A DNA stretch of 64,000 bases from Microlunatus sp964251895. Lineage in GTDB: Bacteria; Actinomycetota; Actinomycetes; Propionibacteriales; Propionibacteriaceae. Positions 1 through 8,718 of this stretch are shown one piece after another. The position numbers were made by a program, and so were the translations under genes. The stretch lies in assembly GCA_964251895.1 (NCBI GenBank), contig CAXULL010000022.1, positions 1 to 64,000 on the forward strand, given 5' to 3'. Positions within the stretch are counted from its first letter, which is position 1. The number at the start of each line of letters is the position of its first letter. The notes beneath the pieces were generated by a model. That model was not told where the DNA came from and made no database searches. It saw only the letters and a list, made by a program, of their open reading frames with translations.

Positions 1-55
<55 letters not shown>

Positions 56-60
56 CCAAA

Positions 61-102
61 GAGTTCTGGTCAGCGAGAAGGCGTCGCGGCCAGAACTCTT
101 TT
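61..102 (+). terminator. Rho-independent terminator of tRNA-Pro
   Basis: GAGTTCTGGTC (61-71) pairs with GGCCAGAACTC (88-98), an 11-bp stem with one T-G wobble, and is followed at once by TTTT. It begins six bases after the encoded CCA of the tRNA. It is one of very few terminators in this window with a T run. Confidence 0.85.
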
Positions 103-186
103 CAGACACCAGCGCTCCTCGGCAGATCGGGCGGTCGCCACGACCCACGCCTGGTTAGCGCTCGCTCCTGGACGTCCCTGGCCCGG

Positions 187-660
187 CTAAGGCCTGAACT
201 TGACCAGCGAGTCGGCCTTCGGCGTCAGAGTGCTGCAGTCGGTGTCCTCGATCGCCGCGCCGAGGTCAGGAGGTGGTGCCATGGTCACCTGCACGCAGAT
301 CCGGAGCGTCGCGGTCGTGCCGCCGGGCCCGTAGTCGTCGATCTTGCCGTTGAGGGCGAAGTCGACCCGGGCCCGCCCGGGCGTGGCGGGTCCGGCAAGT
401 CTCAGCACCTGCCCGGTCGGGGGCACGGGCACGTGCCTCTCGAGCTGCTGCTGGACCGTCTGCACGCTCTGGCCGCTCTCGCCCGAGATCTCCCTGGTCG
501 TGTCGTCGACGACGCGCTGCACCTCGGCTCGCAGCCGACCGGCCTCGTTCTCGTAGCTGCTACGGTCGGCCGCCCCGCACGAGCTCACGACCAGGACGGT
601 CACGGCCAAGAAGCCGAACCACGTGCCGTGCCGCCGCACCGCAGGTCGAACCATCGTCAC
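187..660 (-). CDS. Putative secreted lipoprotein, unknown function
   Basis: A 157-residue predicted lipoprotein. A basic start and a hydrophobic segment (about residues 14-25) lead to a lipobox-like VSSC with the lipidation Cys at residue 28. The mature part is hydrophilic, with a Gln-rich, probably helical stretch (about 35-75) and two later Cys (near 121 and 141) that could form a disulfide. The start is GTG at 660-658, sharing GTGA with the stop of the upstream SGNH gene, so the two are translationally coupled; an ATG two codons further in is the alternative. Coupling suggests a role alongside the secreted SGNH enzyme, which is inference. I do not recognise a family. Confidence 0.7.
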   Translation of the reverse strand: MTMVRPAVRRHGTWFGFLAVTVLVVSSCGAADRSSYENEAGRLRAEVQRVVDDTTREISGESGQSVQTVQQQLERHVPVPPTGQVLRLAGPATPGRARVDFALNGKIDDYGPGGTTATLRICVQVTMAPPPDLGAAIEDTDCSTLTPKADSLVKFRP

Positions 661-3600
661 CGCCCGAGCTGGCGCAGCGCACGGTCGAGGGTGGTGGCGT
701 AGAGCTGCTGACCAGCCGCGTTGGGATGGAAGGACTGGTGTGAGTACGGGGTCAGGACTCCTTCTCCGCGGGTCGTGGCGAGGGTGATGCCGAGGATGCC
801 CGGGCTCGACGAGCAGACGCCGTGCCCGGTGAAGTCGGGGCGTGGATCTGCCCAGTACACCACCGTCGACCCGACACCGGTGTTGAACGAGCTCGCCGTC
901 GACTTCAGGGTGTCATCGAGCAGGTCGGCCATGCTGGCGATCCAGGTGGACTCGGTGCCACTGACCAACGGAGCCCGTAGCGTGCACTCCTTGCCTGCTT
1001 CGAGGACCACCGGGTAGCCCATCAGCACGATCTTGGCCTTCGGCGCGCGCTTGTGGATCTCGGTCAGGACGTCCCGGACACCCGAGACCACGTTCCCCTT
1101 GATCAGACGAGGCACTTCGACGGACGCCGGATCAGTCGACACCGGGCCGCCGGGGAGCCGAGGTGGCAGCGGCGTGTTCTGGCACGCGTCGGTGAGCTCT
1201 TTGACGCAGTGGGCGACGACATCGGCGAACCGCGCATCGTTGCCGCCGATGGACAGGGTGACCAGCGTGGTGTCCTGGTCGACGAAGCCGCGGTCGAGCT
1301 GCGGGAGCTCTCCGTACTGCCCGACGTGGGAAGAGTTGGCCGACGTGGGGGCGGGTGTCCAGTAGGGCAGCACGTTGTTGGCCAAGGCACCGGAGCAGGC
1401 CAGCAGGTCGTGCTCCACCACCGGGCTCCAGGCGTCGCTCAACGCTCCGATGGAGGCCGAGGTGCCAGCGAGCTGGGCCTTCCGCGACCAGGCCAGCTTC
1501 GACCGGTGGCACAGGTTCTGCGTCGAGGTGCCCGCGCCGGCGCTGTCGGTCTCGGGGTAGAAGTCCGTGCCGTCGGTGGCCGAGGACCCTTCCCCGGAGG
1601 AGTACGAGTCGCCGAGGGACACCACGATGTCTCTGGGCTTGGCCGACAGGGGCTGCACGGCGATCGCGTCGAAGGCGATGTCCTCGTTACGGATCTCGCT
1701 GCGCTGCGGGCCGTCACCCTGGAGGGTGGTGCTGGACAACGACACCTTGGGGGTCCCGGCGAACGGGAAGACACCCAGCGACACCCAGGCGTTGGAGCGG
1801 CGACGCTGCAGGATGACCCGAGAGCGCTGGCCGTTCCCGAGGTTGACGATGTAGTTGGCTTCCTGGGTCTGAGCGCCGATGTCGGGCAGGTGCACCATCA
1901 CCCGGGCCCACTGGTTGAGGCTCTTGTTCAGCGTCCAGGTGCCGGTCACCCGCATCGAGTCGTTCCGCAGCTCCTTGCTCCTGGTGTGGGCGTACCAGAA
2001 GTGACCGTTGAACCCGGCGCCGAGCTGATGGAAGTCGATCTTGGATGGGAAGAGCCCGGCGCTGTCCGTGGCGAACTTCAGAGCGAACGTCCCCGCACTG
2101 GTGTAGCTCCGCGAGCAGCCCGGGCGGACCGGCGCGTAGCTGTCAGGCTGGTCGTCGATGATCAGTGCGCCGCTGGGCAGCCCGGTGGTGGTGCAGCTGG
2201 GCGGGTAGGCGGTGCCGTCGTCCTGGTAGGCGTAGCCGGGAGAGAACCGGAGCAGCTCGCGGCCGCACAGGGACGGACAGTCGGTCTTCCATCTGGTCGA
2301 CTGGTGGTACCAGCACTTGAGGTCGTACTGACCTGCAGAGTTCTTGTGGGCGCAGGGGCCGGCGTTCGCGCCGGCCACGCCGCTCGCCCCACCGGTGTGG
2401 CTGGTTCCCGGAGAGCACTGGTTGCTGGAGTCGCAGAACTGGTTGACCGGCGGTTTGACCAGACTCCGGTTCTTCGCCGCGTCCGCGTTGTCCGTGCCGG
2501 GCCACCAGGCGGCGCGGTAGGCGGACACGTAGGTGTCGGGGGACTCGAGAAGATCCACCGGATGCCCGGCGAACCCCAGCACCTTCTCGGGATACGGCCA
2601 CCGCTCCGGGTGACTTGCGTCGGCGTAGGTCGTGTCGAGGAAGGGGGTCCGGTTGGCCGGATAGGTCGGGTTGGCCGGGTTGTTGGCCCAACCGAGGCCC
2701 CAGGCGCCGTCGTTCTCGCTCGCACCGGACTTCGGGTAGAAGCCGGTGTTGTAGGCCCACACGGCGTAGTACCAGTTCTCCAGGTACTGCGGGTCGCCGT
2801 TGTTGACGGTGAGACCGGCCGCAGCGACCTGGTTCCACTTGTCCTGGAGGATTTGGAGGCCGGCGGCGACGTTGGCGGCGTAGTCGAGAGCGACGGCCCG
2901 CTGGGACTGGTAGGCAAACGGTTTGCCCGCTTTGGCCGTGCCAGCCAGCCGCATGCCGTCAGTCACCTGAGCCACGCCGTATCCGCAGTCGGCCTCGCTC
3001 CACTTGACGTTCCAGTCGTGATCGGGTGACTCCGAGTCCGAGGAGATCTCCAGCCCGTAGTAGTTGCCGATGAGCGGGTTTCCGGTGACGCCCGGGGTGA
3101 CGTTGCCCGGGGCCTGCCAGAGGTTCGACTCCTGGGCCAGGATCCCGAGGAAGAGCTGGGCCGGCACGTTGCCGCCGCCGGTCAGCGCCTTCGACGGGAA
3201 CAGGCCCTGAGGGGTGTAGGCGGGCATGCCGAGGTTCTTCCAGTTCGATGGCCGCTGGACGGTCAACGTGCCCCGTACGGCTTGGTCGACCGCCCATTCC
3301 ACCTGCCGCGGTTTCGGCTGCATGGCCTGGTTCTTCGGGTCGTTACGGGCCACCGAGCAGGTGCGCTCGGACTCGTTCGCCGAGGTGGGCGAGCCGGTCG
3401 AGGCCGTCGCCAGCTTCTGCAGGACCGGGCTGCGGTCGGTCGAGGCGTTGTGTGTCAGCTCCTGCGGTGCCACAGCAAGATCGACCCGTTCCCCGCTGGC
3501 GCCCGCGACTGCGTCCACCTGGACGGGAAGCGACTGGGTGGACGTCTCCGTCCGGGTACCGACGGCACGCGCCCCTTCGACGAGCAGGCCGCGGTCGGTC

Positions 3601-4625
3601 GAGGGCGCCGCGTCCTTGCTGGCCGTCCGCTCGACCTCCACCGTGGAGGGGAGCACAGCCGTGACGTCGAGCCTGCCCAGCAGCAGCACGCGCCCCTTCG
3701 AGGTCCGACCCACCCCGGACTGCGTCAACGGACCGGTCGCCAGCCGCCGAGAGGTCACCCGACGGGCGGAGCCGGCTGCTCTCGGCAGCGCGATCTGGCG
3801 GGCCGTGGCCGTGTTCTTGTCGCGGTCGAGGTAGACCAGGCGGGACCGTGAGTCAGCCGCCAGGTCGAAGGCCACGTCGGCCGTGCGCGTGAGCAACCTG
3901 GTCCTCCCGCGTCCGTCGACCGTCACCAGGCCGGCGGAGCTGGCCGCGACGAACCCGCTGCCCTCCAGAGGCAGGGCGGACGTCAGCTGTCCGCTCACCC
4001 GGACAGGCTCGTCCACCGCACCGGAACGGCCGTGGATCCGGATCAGACGAGTGCCGTGCTGCTCCTCGCCCCCGTCCTGCGTCAGGACCGCGTCGAGCCC
4101 CGACCCGCAGGACGGGGTGAAGTAGGACAAGCTGCTGGTGACCGGCAGCTTCTTGACCGCTCCCGTCGTCAGGTCGACCGTGGCGACGAACCCGCCGTGA
4201 CCGAAGAAGGCCGGCTTGTTGGTGAACATCCGTGGTGCATAGGTGACCACCGCCGTCTTGTCGTCACCGATCAGGCACCCGTGCCCGACCCAGGTGTCGC
4301 CCTCGAAACCAGGTTCACCGAGGGTGGCGACCCCGTGCCAGACGTACCCGTCGGAGGCCACGGCGGTCAGCACGTGCAGGCCGTCCACGTCGCCGTAGGT
4401 CGTCCAGGCCCGGTCCTCGGGGGCCACTGCGCCGAACACCTCCCGCCGACGATCGGGCGCGACCGACCGCTGCGCGCTCGCGTGCTCGGTCGGCCGCTCG
4501 ATGGTCCGTGCGGCCGGTGGGGGCGGTTTCGGACCGTGGTCCTGCGGTCCTGCTGCCCAGACGGAGGCATCACCGAGCGTCAGGAGGGCGAGAGCCAGCA
4601 CGAGGGTGAAGAGCGAGCGCTTCAT
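657..4625 (-). CDS. Giant secreted SGNH/GDSL hydrolase with transglycosylase-like and golvesin-like domains
   Basis: A 1322-residue exported protein. Signal peptide at about 1-25. Residues about 60-400 are beta-rich with no family I can name. At about 490-640 there is a soluble-lytic-transglycosylase-like segment with AQESN (candidate catalytic Glu) and GYGVAQVTDGM. A Cys-rich stretch (about 730-830) follows, then a golvesin-C-terminal-like beta domain (about 850-990). The C-terminal SGNH esterase domain (about 1000-1320) has block I GDSYSSGEG, block III SIGGNDARF and block V HPNAAGQ, supplying Ser, Gly, Asn and Asp/His. Known SGNH enzymes deacylate lipids or polysaccharides, so combined peptidoglycan cleavage and deacylation outside the cell is plausible but inferred. 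It is coupled to the downstream lipoprotein. Confidence 0.8.
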   Translation of the reverse strand: MKRSLFTLVLALALLTLGDASVWAAGPQDHGPKPPPPAARTIERPTEHASAQRSVAPDRRREVFGAVAPEDRAWTTYGDVDGLHVLTAVASDGYVWHGVATLGEPGFEGDTWVGHGCLIGDDKTAVVTYAPRMFTNKPAFFGHGGFVATVDLTTGAVKKLPVTSSLSYFTPSCGSGLDAVLTQDGGEEQHGTRLIRIHGRSGAVDEPVRVSGQLTSALPLEGSGFVAASSAGLVTVDGRGRTRLLTRTADVAFDLAADSRSRLVYLDRDKNTATARQIALPRAAGSARRVTSRRLATGPLTQSGVGRTSKGRVLLLGRLDVTAVLPSTVEVERTASKDAAPSTDRGLLVEGARAVGTRTETSTQSLPVQVDAVAGASGERVDLAVAPQELTHNASTDRSPVLQKLATASTGSPTSANESERTCSVARNDPKNQAMQPKPRQVEWAVDQAVRGTLTVQRPSNWKNLGMPAYTPQGLFPSKALTGGGNVPAQLFLGILAQESNLWQAPGNVTPGVTGNPLIGNYYGLEISSDSESPDHDWNVKWSEADCGYGVAQVTDGMRLAGTAKAGKPFAYQSQRAVALDYAANVAAGLQILQDKWNQVAAAGLTVNNGDPQYLENWYYAVWAYNTGFYPKSGASENDGAWGLGWANNPANPTYPANRTPFLDTTYADASHPERWPYPEKVLGFAGHPVDLLESPDTYVSAYRAAWWPGTDNADAAKNRSLVKPPVNQFCDSSNQCSPGTSHTGGASGVAGANAGPCAHKNSAGQYDLKCWYHQSTRWKTDCPSLCGRELLRFSPGYAYQDDGTAYPPSCTTTGLPSGALIIDDQPDSYAPVRPGCSRSYTSAGTFALKFATDSAGLFPSKIDFHQLGAGFNGHFWYAHTRSKELRNDSMRVTGTWTLNKSLNQWARVMVHLPDIGAQTQEANYIVNLGNGQRSRVILQRRRSNAWVSLGVFPFAGTPKVSLSSTTLQGDGPQRSEIRNEDIAFDAIAVQPLSAKPRDIVVSLGDSYSSGEGSSATDGTDFYPETDSAGAGTSTQNLCHRSKLAWSRKAQLAGTSASIGALSDAWSPVVEHDLLACSGALANNVLPYWTPAPTSANSSHVGQYGELPQLDRGFVDQDTTLVTLSIGGNDARFADVVAHCVKELTDACQNTPLPPRLPGGPVSTDPASVEVPRLIKGNVVSGVRDVLTEIHKRAPKAKIVLMGYPVVLEAGKECTLRAPLVSGTESTWIASMADLLDDTLKSTASSFNTGVGSTVVYWADPRPDFTGHGVCSSSPGILGITLATTRGEGVLTPYSHQSFHPNAAGQQLYATTLDRALRQLGR

Positions 4626-4742
4626 GGCGTCCTTCGACGGTGAGGGGTCTGCGGCTGGCCTGGGAGCGGCGAGGATCGCCGGCTGGAAGCGGCCCGAGCC
4701 GGGACGGCGGTCAGGCTGACGCCCGGGCCGCCGCCACGGTCA

Positions 4743-4758
4743 CGACCGGATCCGGTCG
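4743..4758. repeat. 16-bp perfect palindrome
   Basis: CGACCGGATCCGGTCG is a perfect, spacer-free palindrome in the 172-bp gap between the DUF2690 stop and the SGNH gene start, about 120 bp upstream of the latter. It could be an operator or a short terminator hairpin for the DUF2690 gene. There is no T run. Confidence 0.4.
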
Positions 4759-4797
4759 AGCTGTCTCCGCCCGTTCAGCTCGGTCGGCGGTGCATGT

Positions 4798-5304
4798 TCA
4801 GCACCGGCCGGGCGTGACCCCGGTGAGGGACACCACGCTGGAGGTCTTCGAGTTCTTCCAGCGCCAAGAGCTACCTTCGCCGAAGTACCGGAACCGCTCG
4901 TAGCTCGTGGCCGAGATCATCGGGGTCCACTCGTAGTTCGGGGTGCTGTTGCTGAACCAGCCCCCGTCGTCGCTCGGGGTCTTCACCGTCTTCTGCACGA
5001 TCCACGACCCGCACTTGTCGTAGTGACCGGCCTCGAGCTTCACGGTGCTGAAGTGGTCCCCTCGGACCCAGACGGCCTTGCACTTCTTGGAGTAGCGGAG
5101 CTCGATGTAGTGGCCGTTCGAAGCGGTCGCGTTCGAGACGGTGTCACCGTCGCCCGCGCAGCCGTAGGTCTGCGGGTTCTTGCCGTTGCAGCCCGAGCCG
5201 CTGCACGTGGCGGCCGAGGCCAGGGGTGCGGCCACGGTGAGGCCGCTGACGGCCACGACCGCCGTAGCGACGCCGAGTCCGACGGTCCGAGTCAAGCTGA
5301 TCAT
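4798..5304 (-). CDS. Secreted DUF2690 (YjfA-like) protein
   Basis: A 168-residue exported protein of the DUF2690 family, of unknown biochemical role. I start it at ATG 5304 because GGAGG lies 5 nt upstream and a standard Sec signal peptide (about residues 1-30, ending LASA) follows; an upstream in-frame extension lacks these. The mature N-terminus carries the family Cys pattern (CSGSGC, then YGC), with further Cys in KKCKAVW, DKCGSW and at the very C-terminus, consistent with a small disulfide-bonded domain outside the cell. It stands alone, with its own ribosome site, between the SGNH gene and the response regulator gene. Confidence 0.8.
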   Translation of the reverse strand: MISLTRTVGLGVATAVVAVSGLTVAAPLASAATCSGSGCNGKNPQTYGCAGDGDTVSNATASNGHYIELRYSKKCKAVWVRGDHFSTVKLEAGHYDKCGSWIVQKTVKTPSDDGGWFSNSTPNYEWTPMISATSYERFRYFGEGSSWRWKNSKTSSVVSLTGVTPGRC

Positions 5305-5469
5305 GAAGGCCTCCAAGGGTGGGCGGGCCAGGCGGGTTCTCGACCCGCGGGCGGCCTGGACAGTGGGTTCTGCGGCGATCATGGTGCGGTGCGGCTGGCG
5401 CTGCCTAGGTGCCGGACGGAGCTTTCGCCGCGGTGTCACCCGTCCGGGTGACGAACGCGGCGTAGCACG

Positions 5470-6219
5470 TCATCGTCGGACGACGGGCTCGATCAGGCCG
5501 TCCTCGACGGCGCGACGCAGCAGATCGACCTTGGTTCCGGCTGGCCGGTCGAGCAGGTTGTACTTGACCCGGATCCGGCGCAGGTACTCCTTCGCCGAGT
5601 TCTCGGTGAGGAACAGCTGCTGGCTGATGCGGGTGAGATCGAATCCGGACACGTACATGACGAGCACCTCGGCCTCCCGGGCACTCAGCCTCGCCTCGAC
5701 GAAGTCGGCGTCACCGTCGATCGCGGCGAGGATGTCGTCGGAGATCATCAGCTGCCCGTCGGCGACCTCCCGCAGCGTCCGGATCGTCGTGAGGATCGGC
5801 TCGGACTTGCGACTGAGCCCGTGCACCCCGGCGGCCAGAGCCCGCCGGACCAGATAGGGGTCGTCACCGACGGAGTAGACCATCACCTTGATGCTTTGAT
5901 CGGCCAGCCAGGCGATGCTCTCGGCGGGGTCGGAACCGTCGCCGAGCGCCAGGTCGAGGATGACCACGTCGCAGGGAGTGCTGACGACGAGGCTGCGCAG
6001 CGCGGCTGCGTCGCGGGCCTCGCCGACGACACGCATGCCAGCGGCCTCGGGGTGGGACAGCGCTCGGCGGATGCCGAAGCGAACGGCGTCGTGGTCGTCG
6101 ACCAGCACCAGATCCACACCGGGCGACCCGCGACCATCGAGACCCGATCCGCCGCCCGGGGTTAGGTCCGACGTCGTCTGGTCGCTGTTGGTCTGGTCGC
6201 TCGTGGTCTGTTCCGTCAT
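5470..6219 (-). CDS. Two-component response regulator, receiver plus LuxR-type HTH
   Basis: A 249-residue response regulator. After a Ser/Asp/Gln/Thr-rich N-terminal tail (about 1-30, with repeated SDQT units) comes a receiver domain (about 35-150) with the acidic pair in LVDDHD, the likely phospho-Asp in VVILDLALGD and the conserved Lys in LSRKSEP. The C-terminus (about 180-245) is a LuxR/NarL-like helix-turn-helix starting LSAREAEVL; its recognition helix (ENSAKEYLRR) departs from the usual pattern. The ATG at 6219 overlaps the kinase stop (ATGA), so it is the direct partner of the upstream kinase. The target genes are not evident. Confidence 0.88.
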   Translation of the reverse strand: MTEQTTSDQTNSDQTTSDLTPGGGSGLDGRGSPGVDLVLVDDHDAVRFGIRRALSHPEAAGMRVVGEARDAAALRSLVVSTPCDVVILDLALGDGSDPAESIAWLADQSIKVMVYSVGDDPYLVRRALAAGVHGLSRKSEPILTTIRTLREVADGQLMISDDILAAIDGDADFVEARLSAREAEVLVMYVSGFDLTRISQQLFLTENSAKEYLRRIRVKYNLLDRPAGTKVDLLRRAVEDGLIEPVVRR

Positions 6220-8477
6220 GGTCTGATCCCGTCGGGCGGGACACGAGGCGTCGGCGCGCCGGCCGTTCGACCGTCGCTGATCCTCTCCGTCGATGCCCCC
6301 GCTGCATCGATGTTGATCAGCCGGGTGTCGCCGCGATCGTCGCTCACCAGGGATGCCGAGAGCGAGCGGCCCGCCGGAGCCAGCCGCACAACCAGGCGGG
6401 ACACGGTGGTCGAGGTGAGGACCTGGCGCACCTCCGACACCACCGTCCGGCCGACCTCCGTCGGCAGCGGGCTCCGACGACTGTCGACGAGCAGCACCGT
6501 GACGCCACGGCGTCGGGCCGCGTCGGTCAGGTCGGCCAGCTCGTCGCTCATCACGTTGCGGGCCAGCACGGCCTCGCGGAGCCTGGCCTCCAGGAGCAGC
6601 GCGCGGCGCACCAGCTCGTCGGACGCCGGGGAGGTCGATGCGGCGATCTCGAGCAGGATGCCGCGTGCCGTGGAGCGCAGGTCGGCCAACCACAACGAGC
6701 GTTGCATGAGCGTCGCGTACCGGCGGGCCGACTGCTCGATCGCGGAGCGCTCCTGAGCCTGGAGCCGCCCGCGCTCAGCGGCGACGCGATCGAGGATCCC
6801 GGACACGGCGAGCGCGATCAGGAAGAAGGCGACCGGCCCGAAGACGGCGTTGAGGAACTCGGCCGTGCCGTCGGGCGCCTGCCTGGCCCACCCGGCCAGC
6901 ACACCCGCCAGCAGCACCAGCCCGGCCAGCGCGTGGCCCCGACGTCGCCGGAAGACCAGGGTGGTCAGCAGGAGCTGGGTGGGATACACGAACCAGAAGA
7001 GGGCGGCGTCGGGCCAGTGATCCGTGGGGAGACCGGCGCACACCAGCAGGGCGACGACGACGACCAGAGCCACGGCGGCCGTCGCCGCGGTCCGTGGGAG
7101 TCGCAGGTCCGGGGTGCGGCGGAGCACGACGAAGGCGACGAGGCAGAGCAAGGGCATCGCGGTCAGCGCGGGCCAGGTCGGTGAGACCCGGTGGAGGTTC
7201 AGCAGACCCAGTCCCACCCCGATGGCCACCACGCTCCAGCAGATCCTGACCAGCTGGTCGACGGGGAAGCAGACAGGCAGCCGAGGCTCGTCACCCTGGG
7301 ACCAGCTCCCCCTGACGGGAGCCGGCGAGGCGGGCAACCCGTAGCTGAGCCGGACGGTCGTCCCTGCACCTGGAGTCGAGTCGATCACCGCCGACCCGCC
7401 CGCCGCCCTCGTCGTGGCGCGCACCGACAGCGCAATTCCCAGCCGAGCCGACGGCACCGACCCGGGCTCGAACCCGCACCCGTCGTCGTGCACCGTGACG
7501 ACGAGGCGCGCGTCGGAGCCGGCGGCCCCGCCGTGCTCCAGCGAGCACCGGACGTCGATCTGGTCGGCAGCGGCGTGCCGGGTCGCATTACGGAGTGCCT
7601 CGCGCATCGAGCCGAGAAGTCCTCCGGCCGTCGAGACCGGGACGGCCAGGCGATGATCGCCCGGATCGGTCAGGTCGATGAACCTCACGCTGGGGGAGAC
7701 CCGACGTGCGGTGTCGGCGGCCAGCCGAAGGAAGACGCCCACCGACAGATCACCGGCTTGGTCGGTACCGGCCTGCAGGTCGTCGATCCGAGCGAGCGTG
7801 TCGTGCGCCAGCTCGGCGGTGGCCCGGGTGGTGGCGACGTCGTCGGCGTGGGCCACCGCGGTCAGGGTGGTCATCACGTCGTCATGGATCAGACGGTCCA
7901 GCTGGGCGCGCGCCTCACCGACCTCGCGGTCGACCGCCTCGCCCAGCTCGCGCTGGTAGACCCGGTCGGCCAAGGCGTCGGCCGACTCAGCGGCCTTCAC
8001 CATGCCCAGACCGAGGGCGAGAACGGCGAGGCTGGACACCGGCGCGAAAACCGCGTCCGAGACGGAGGTGACCACGTCGACCCCGCCGAACTCCGGGGTC
8101 GTGCGCATCAGGCCGTACAGACCACCGAGCAGGATCGCGTACGCGACAGCGACACGTCCGTCCACGGCCAGCCCGACCAGCACGACGGCCGCCCCCACCC
8201 CCCACCACATCCAGGGTTGTGCGTGCGGGACCGACGGGGAGAACGCCAGCGGACCGGTGACGATCCCGCCCAGCATCGCAGTGGCATAGACCACGCTGGC
8301 GGCGCGCAGCGACTTCTTCAAGATCGACTGGACGAACATGATCGCGGCGGACACCGCCAGCGCACCGCCGAAGATCACGGTCCACCAGAGAGCCGTCTCC
8401 GGCAGCTGCGCGCGGATCTGGGGCAGCGCCGGCAGAAAGGCGAGCAGCGTGTAGGTGGCTGTGCTGCGATCGATCAG
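6216..8477 (-). CDS. Sensor histidine kinase with two membrane modules
   Basis: A kinase of about 753 residues. About six N-terminal membrane helices (residues 5-175) precede a dimerisation/phosphotransfer helix with the candidate phospho-His in LIHDDVMTTL. A complete HATPase domain follows, with an N box in MREALRNATRHA, a G1 box in DDGCGFEP and a G2-like GTTVRLSYG. Unusually, a second set of about six membrane helices (about 430-590) and a second cytoplasmic helical region (about 595-750) follow, the latter without recognisable ATP-binding boxes. The gene is coupled to the response regulator by ATGA. The start is uncertain: CTG at 8477 shares CTGA with a small upstream ORF; GTG at 8540 and ATG at 8600 are in-frame alternatives without a good ribosome site. 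Confidence 0.75.
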   Translation of the reverse strand: MIDRSTATYTLLAFLPALPQIRAQLPETALWWTVIFGGALAVSAAIMFVQSILKKSLRAASVVYATAMLGGIVTGPLAFSPSVPHAQPWMWWGVGAAVVLVGLAVDGRVAVAYAILLGGLYGLMRTTPEFGGVDVVTSVSDAVFAPVSSLAVLALGLGMVKAAESADALADRVYQRELGEAVDREVGEARAQLDRLIHDDVMTTLTAVAHADDVATTRATAELAHDTLARIDDLQAGTDQAGDLSVGVFLRLAADTARRVSPSVRFIDLTDPGDHRLAVPVSTAGGLLGSMREALRNATRHAAADQIDVRCSLEHGGAAGSDARLVVTVHDDGCGFEPGSVPSARLGIALSVRATTRAAGGSAVIDSTPGAGTTVRLSYGLPASPAPVRGSWSQGDEPRLPVCFPVDQLVRICWSVVAIGVGLGLLNLHRVSPTWPALTAMPLLCLVAFVVLRRTPDLRLPRTAATAAVALVVVVALLVCAGLPTDHWPDAALFWFVYPTQLLLTTLVFRRRRGHALAGLVLLAGVLAGWARQAPDGTAEFLNAVFGPVAFFLIALAVSGILDRVAAERGRLQAQERSAIEQSARRYATLMQRSLWLADLRSTARGILLEIAASTSPASDELVRRALLLEARLREAVLARNVMSDELADLTDAARRRGVTVLLVDSRRSPLPTEVGRTVVSEVRQVLTSTTVSRLVVRLAPAGRSLSASLVSDDRGDTRLINIDAAGASTERISDGRTAGAPTPRVPPDGIRP

Positions 8478-8551
8478 TGCCCGGATACCTGGGACGACGA
8501 GGTGCGAAGGCCGGTGGCCGACCCGTCCCCCGAGATCCACGAGCCGATCAT
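8474..8551 (-). CDS. Possible 25-residue leader peptide upstream of sensor kinase
   Basis: A 25-codon ORF from ATG 8551 has a strong Shine-Dalgarno (GGAGGG, 5 nt before the ATG). Its TGA stop overlaps CTG ATC GAT in the kinase frame as CTGA. The peptide contains MIGSWIS at the start and no known domain. It is either a translated leader that couples to the kinase, or a chance ORF whose ribosome site really serves a kinase start I have misplaced. Confidence 0.35.
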   Translation of the reverse strand: MIGSWISGDGSATGLRTSSSQVSGH

Positions 8552-8718
8552 GACAGCCCTCCGGTGGTCGTGCCCGGGCGCAGAGGGACTGCGTCTCCAT
8601 CGCAGGCCGACATCGTCGAGCACCTCTCGGGACCGGGCGCTCCAGGCACAACCACACTCCACCTGTGCAGAGCCTCCAGCTCCTGCACCCCGACCGGGAT
8701 CGACGCGGTGGACCAGCC

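Noticed and set aside
1053..3029. 658-codon open frame opposite the SGNH gene
   Set aside because: Third-position GC shadow; no start signals or domains, whereas the minus-strand protein has several recognisable domains.
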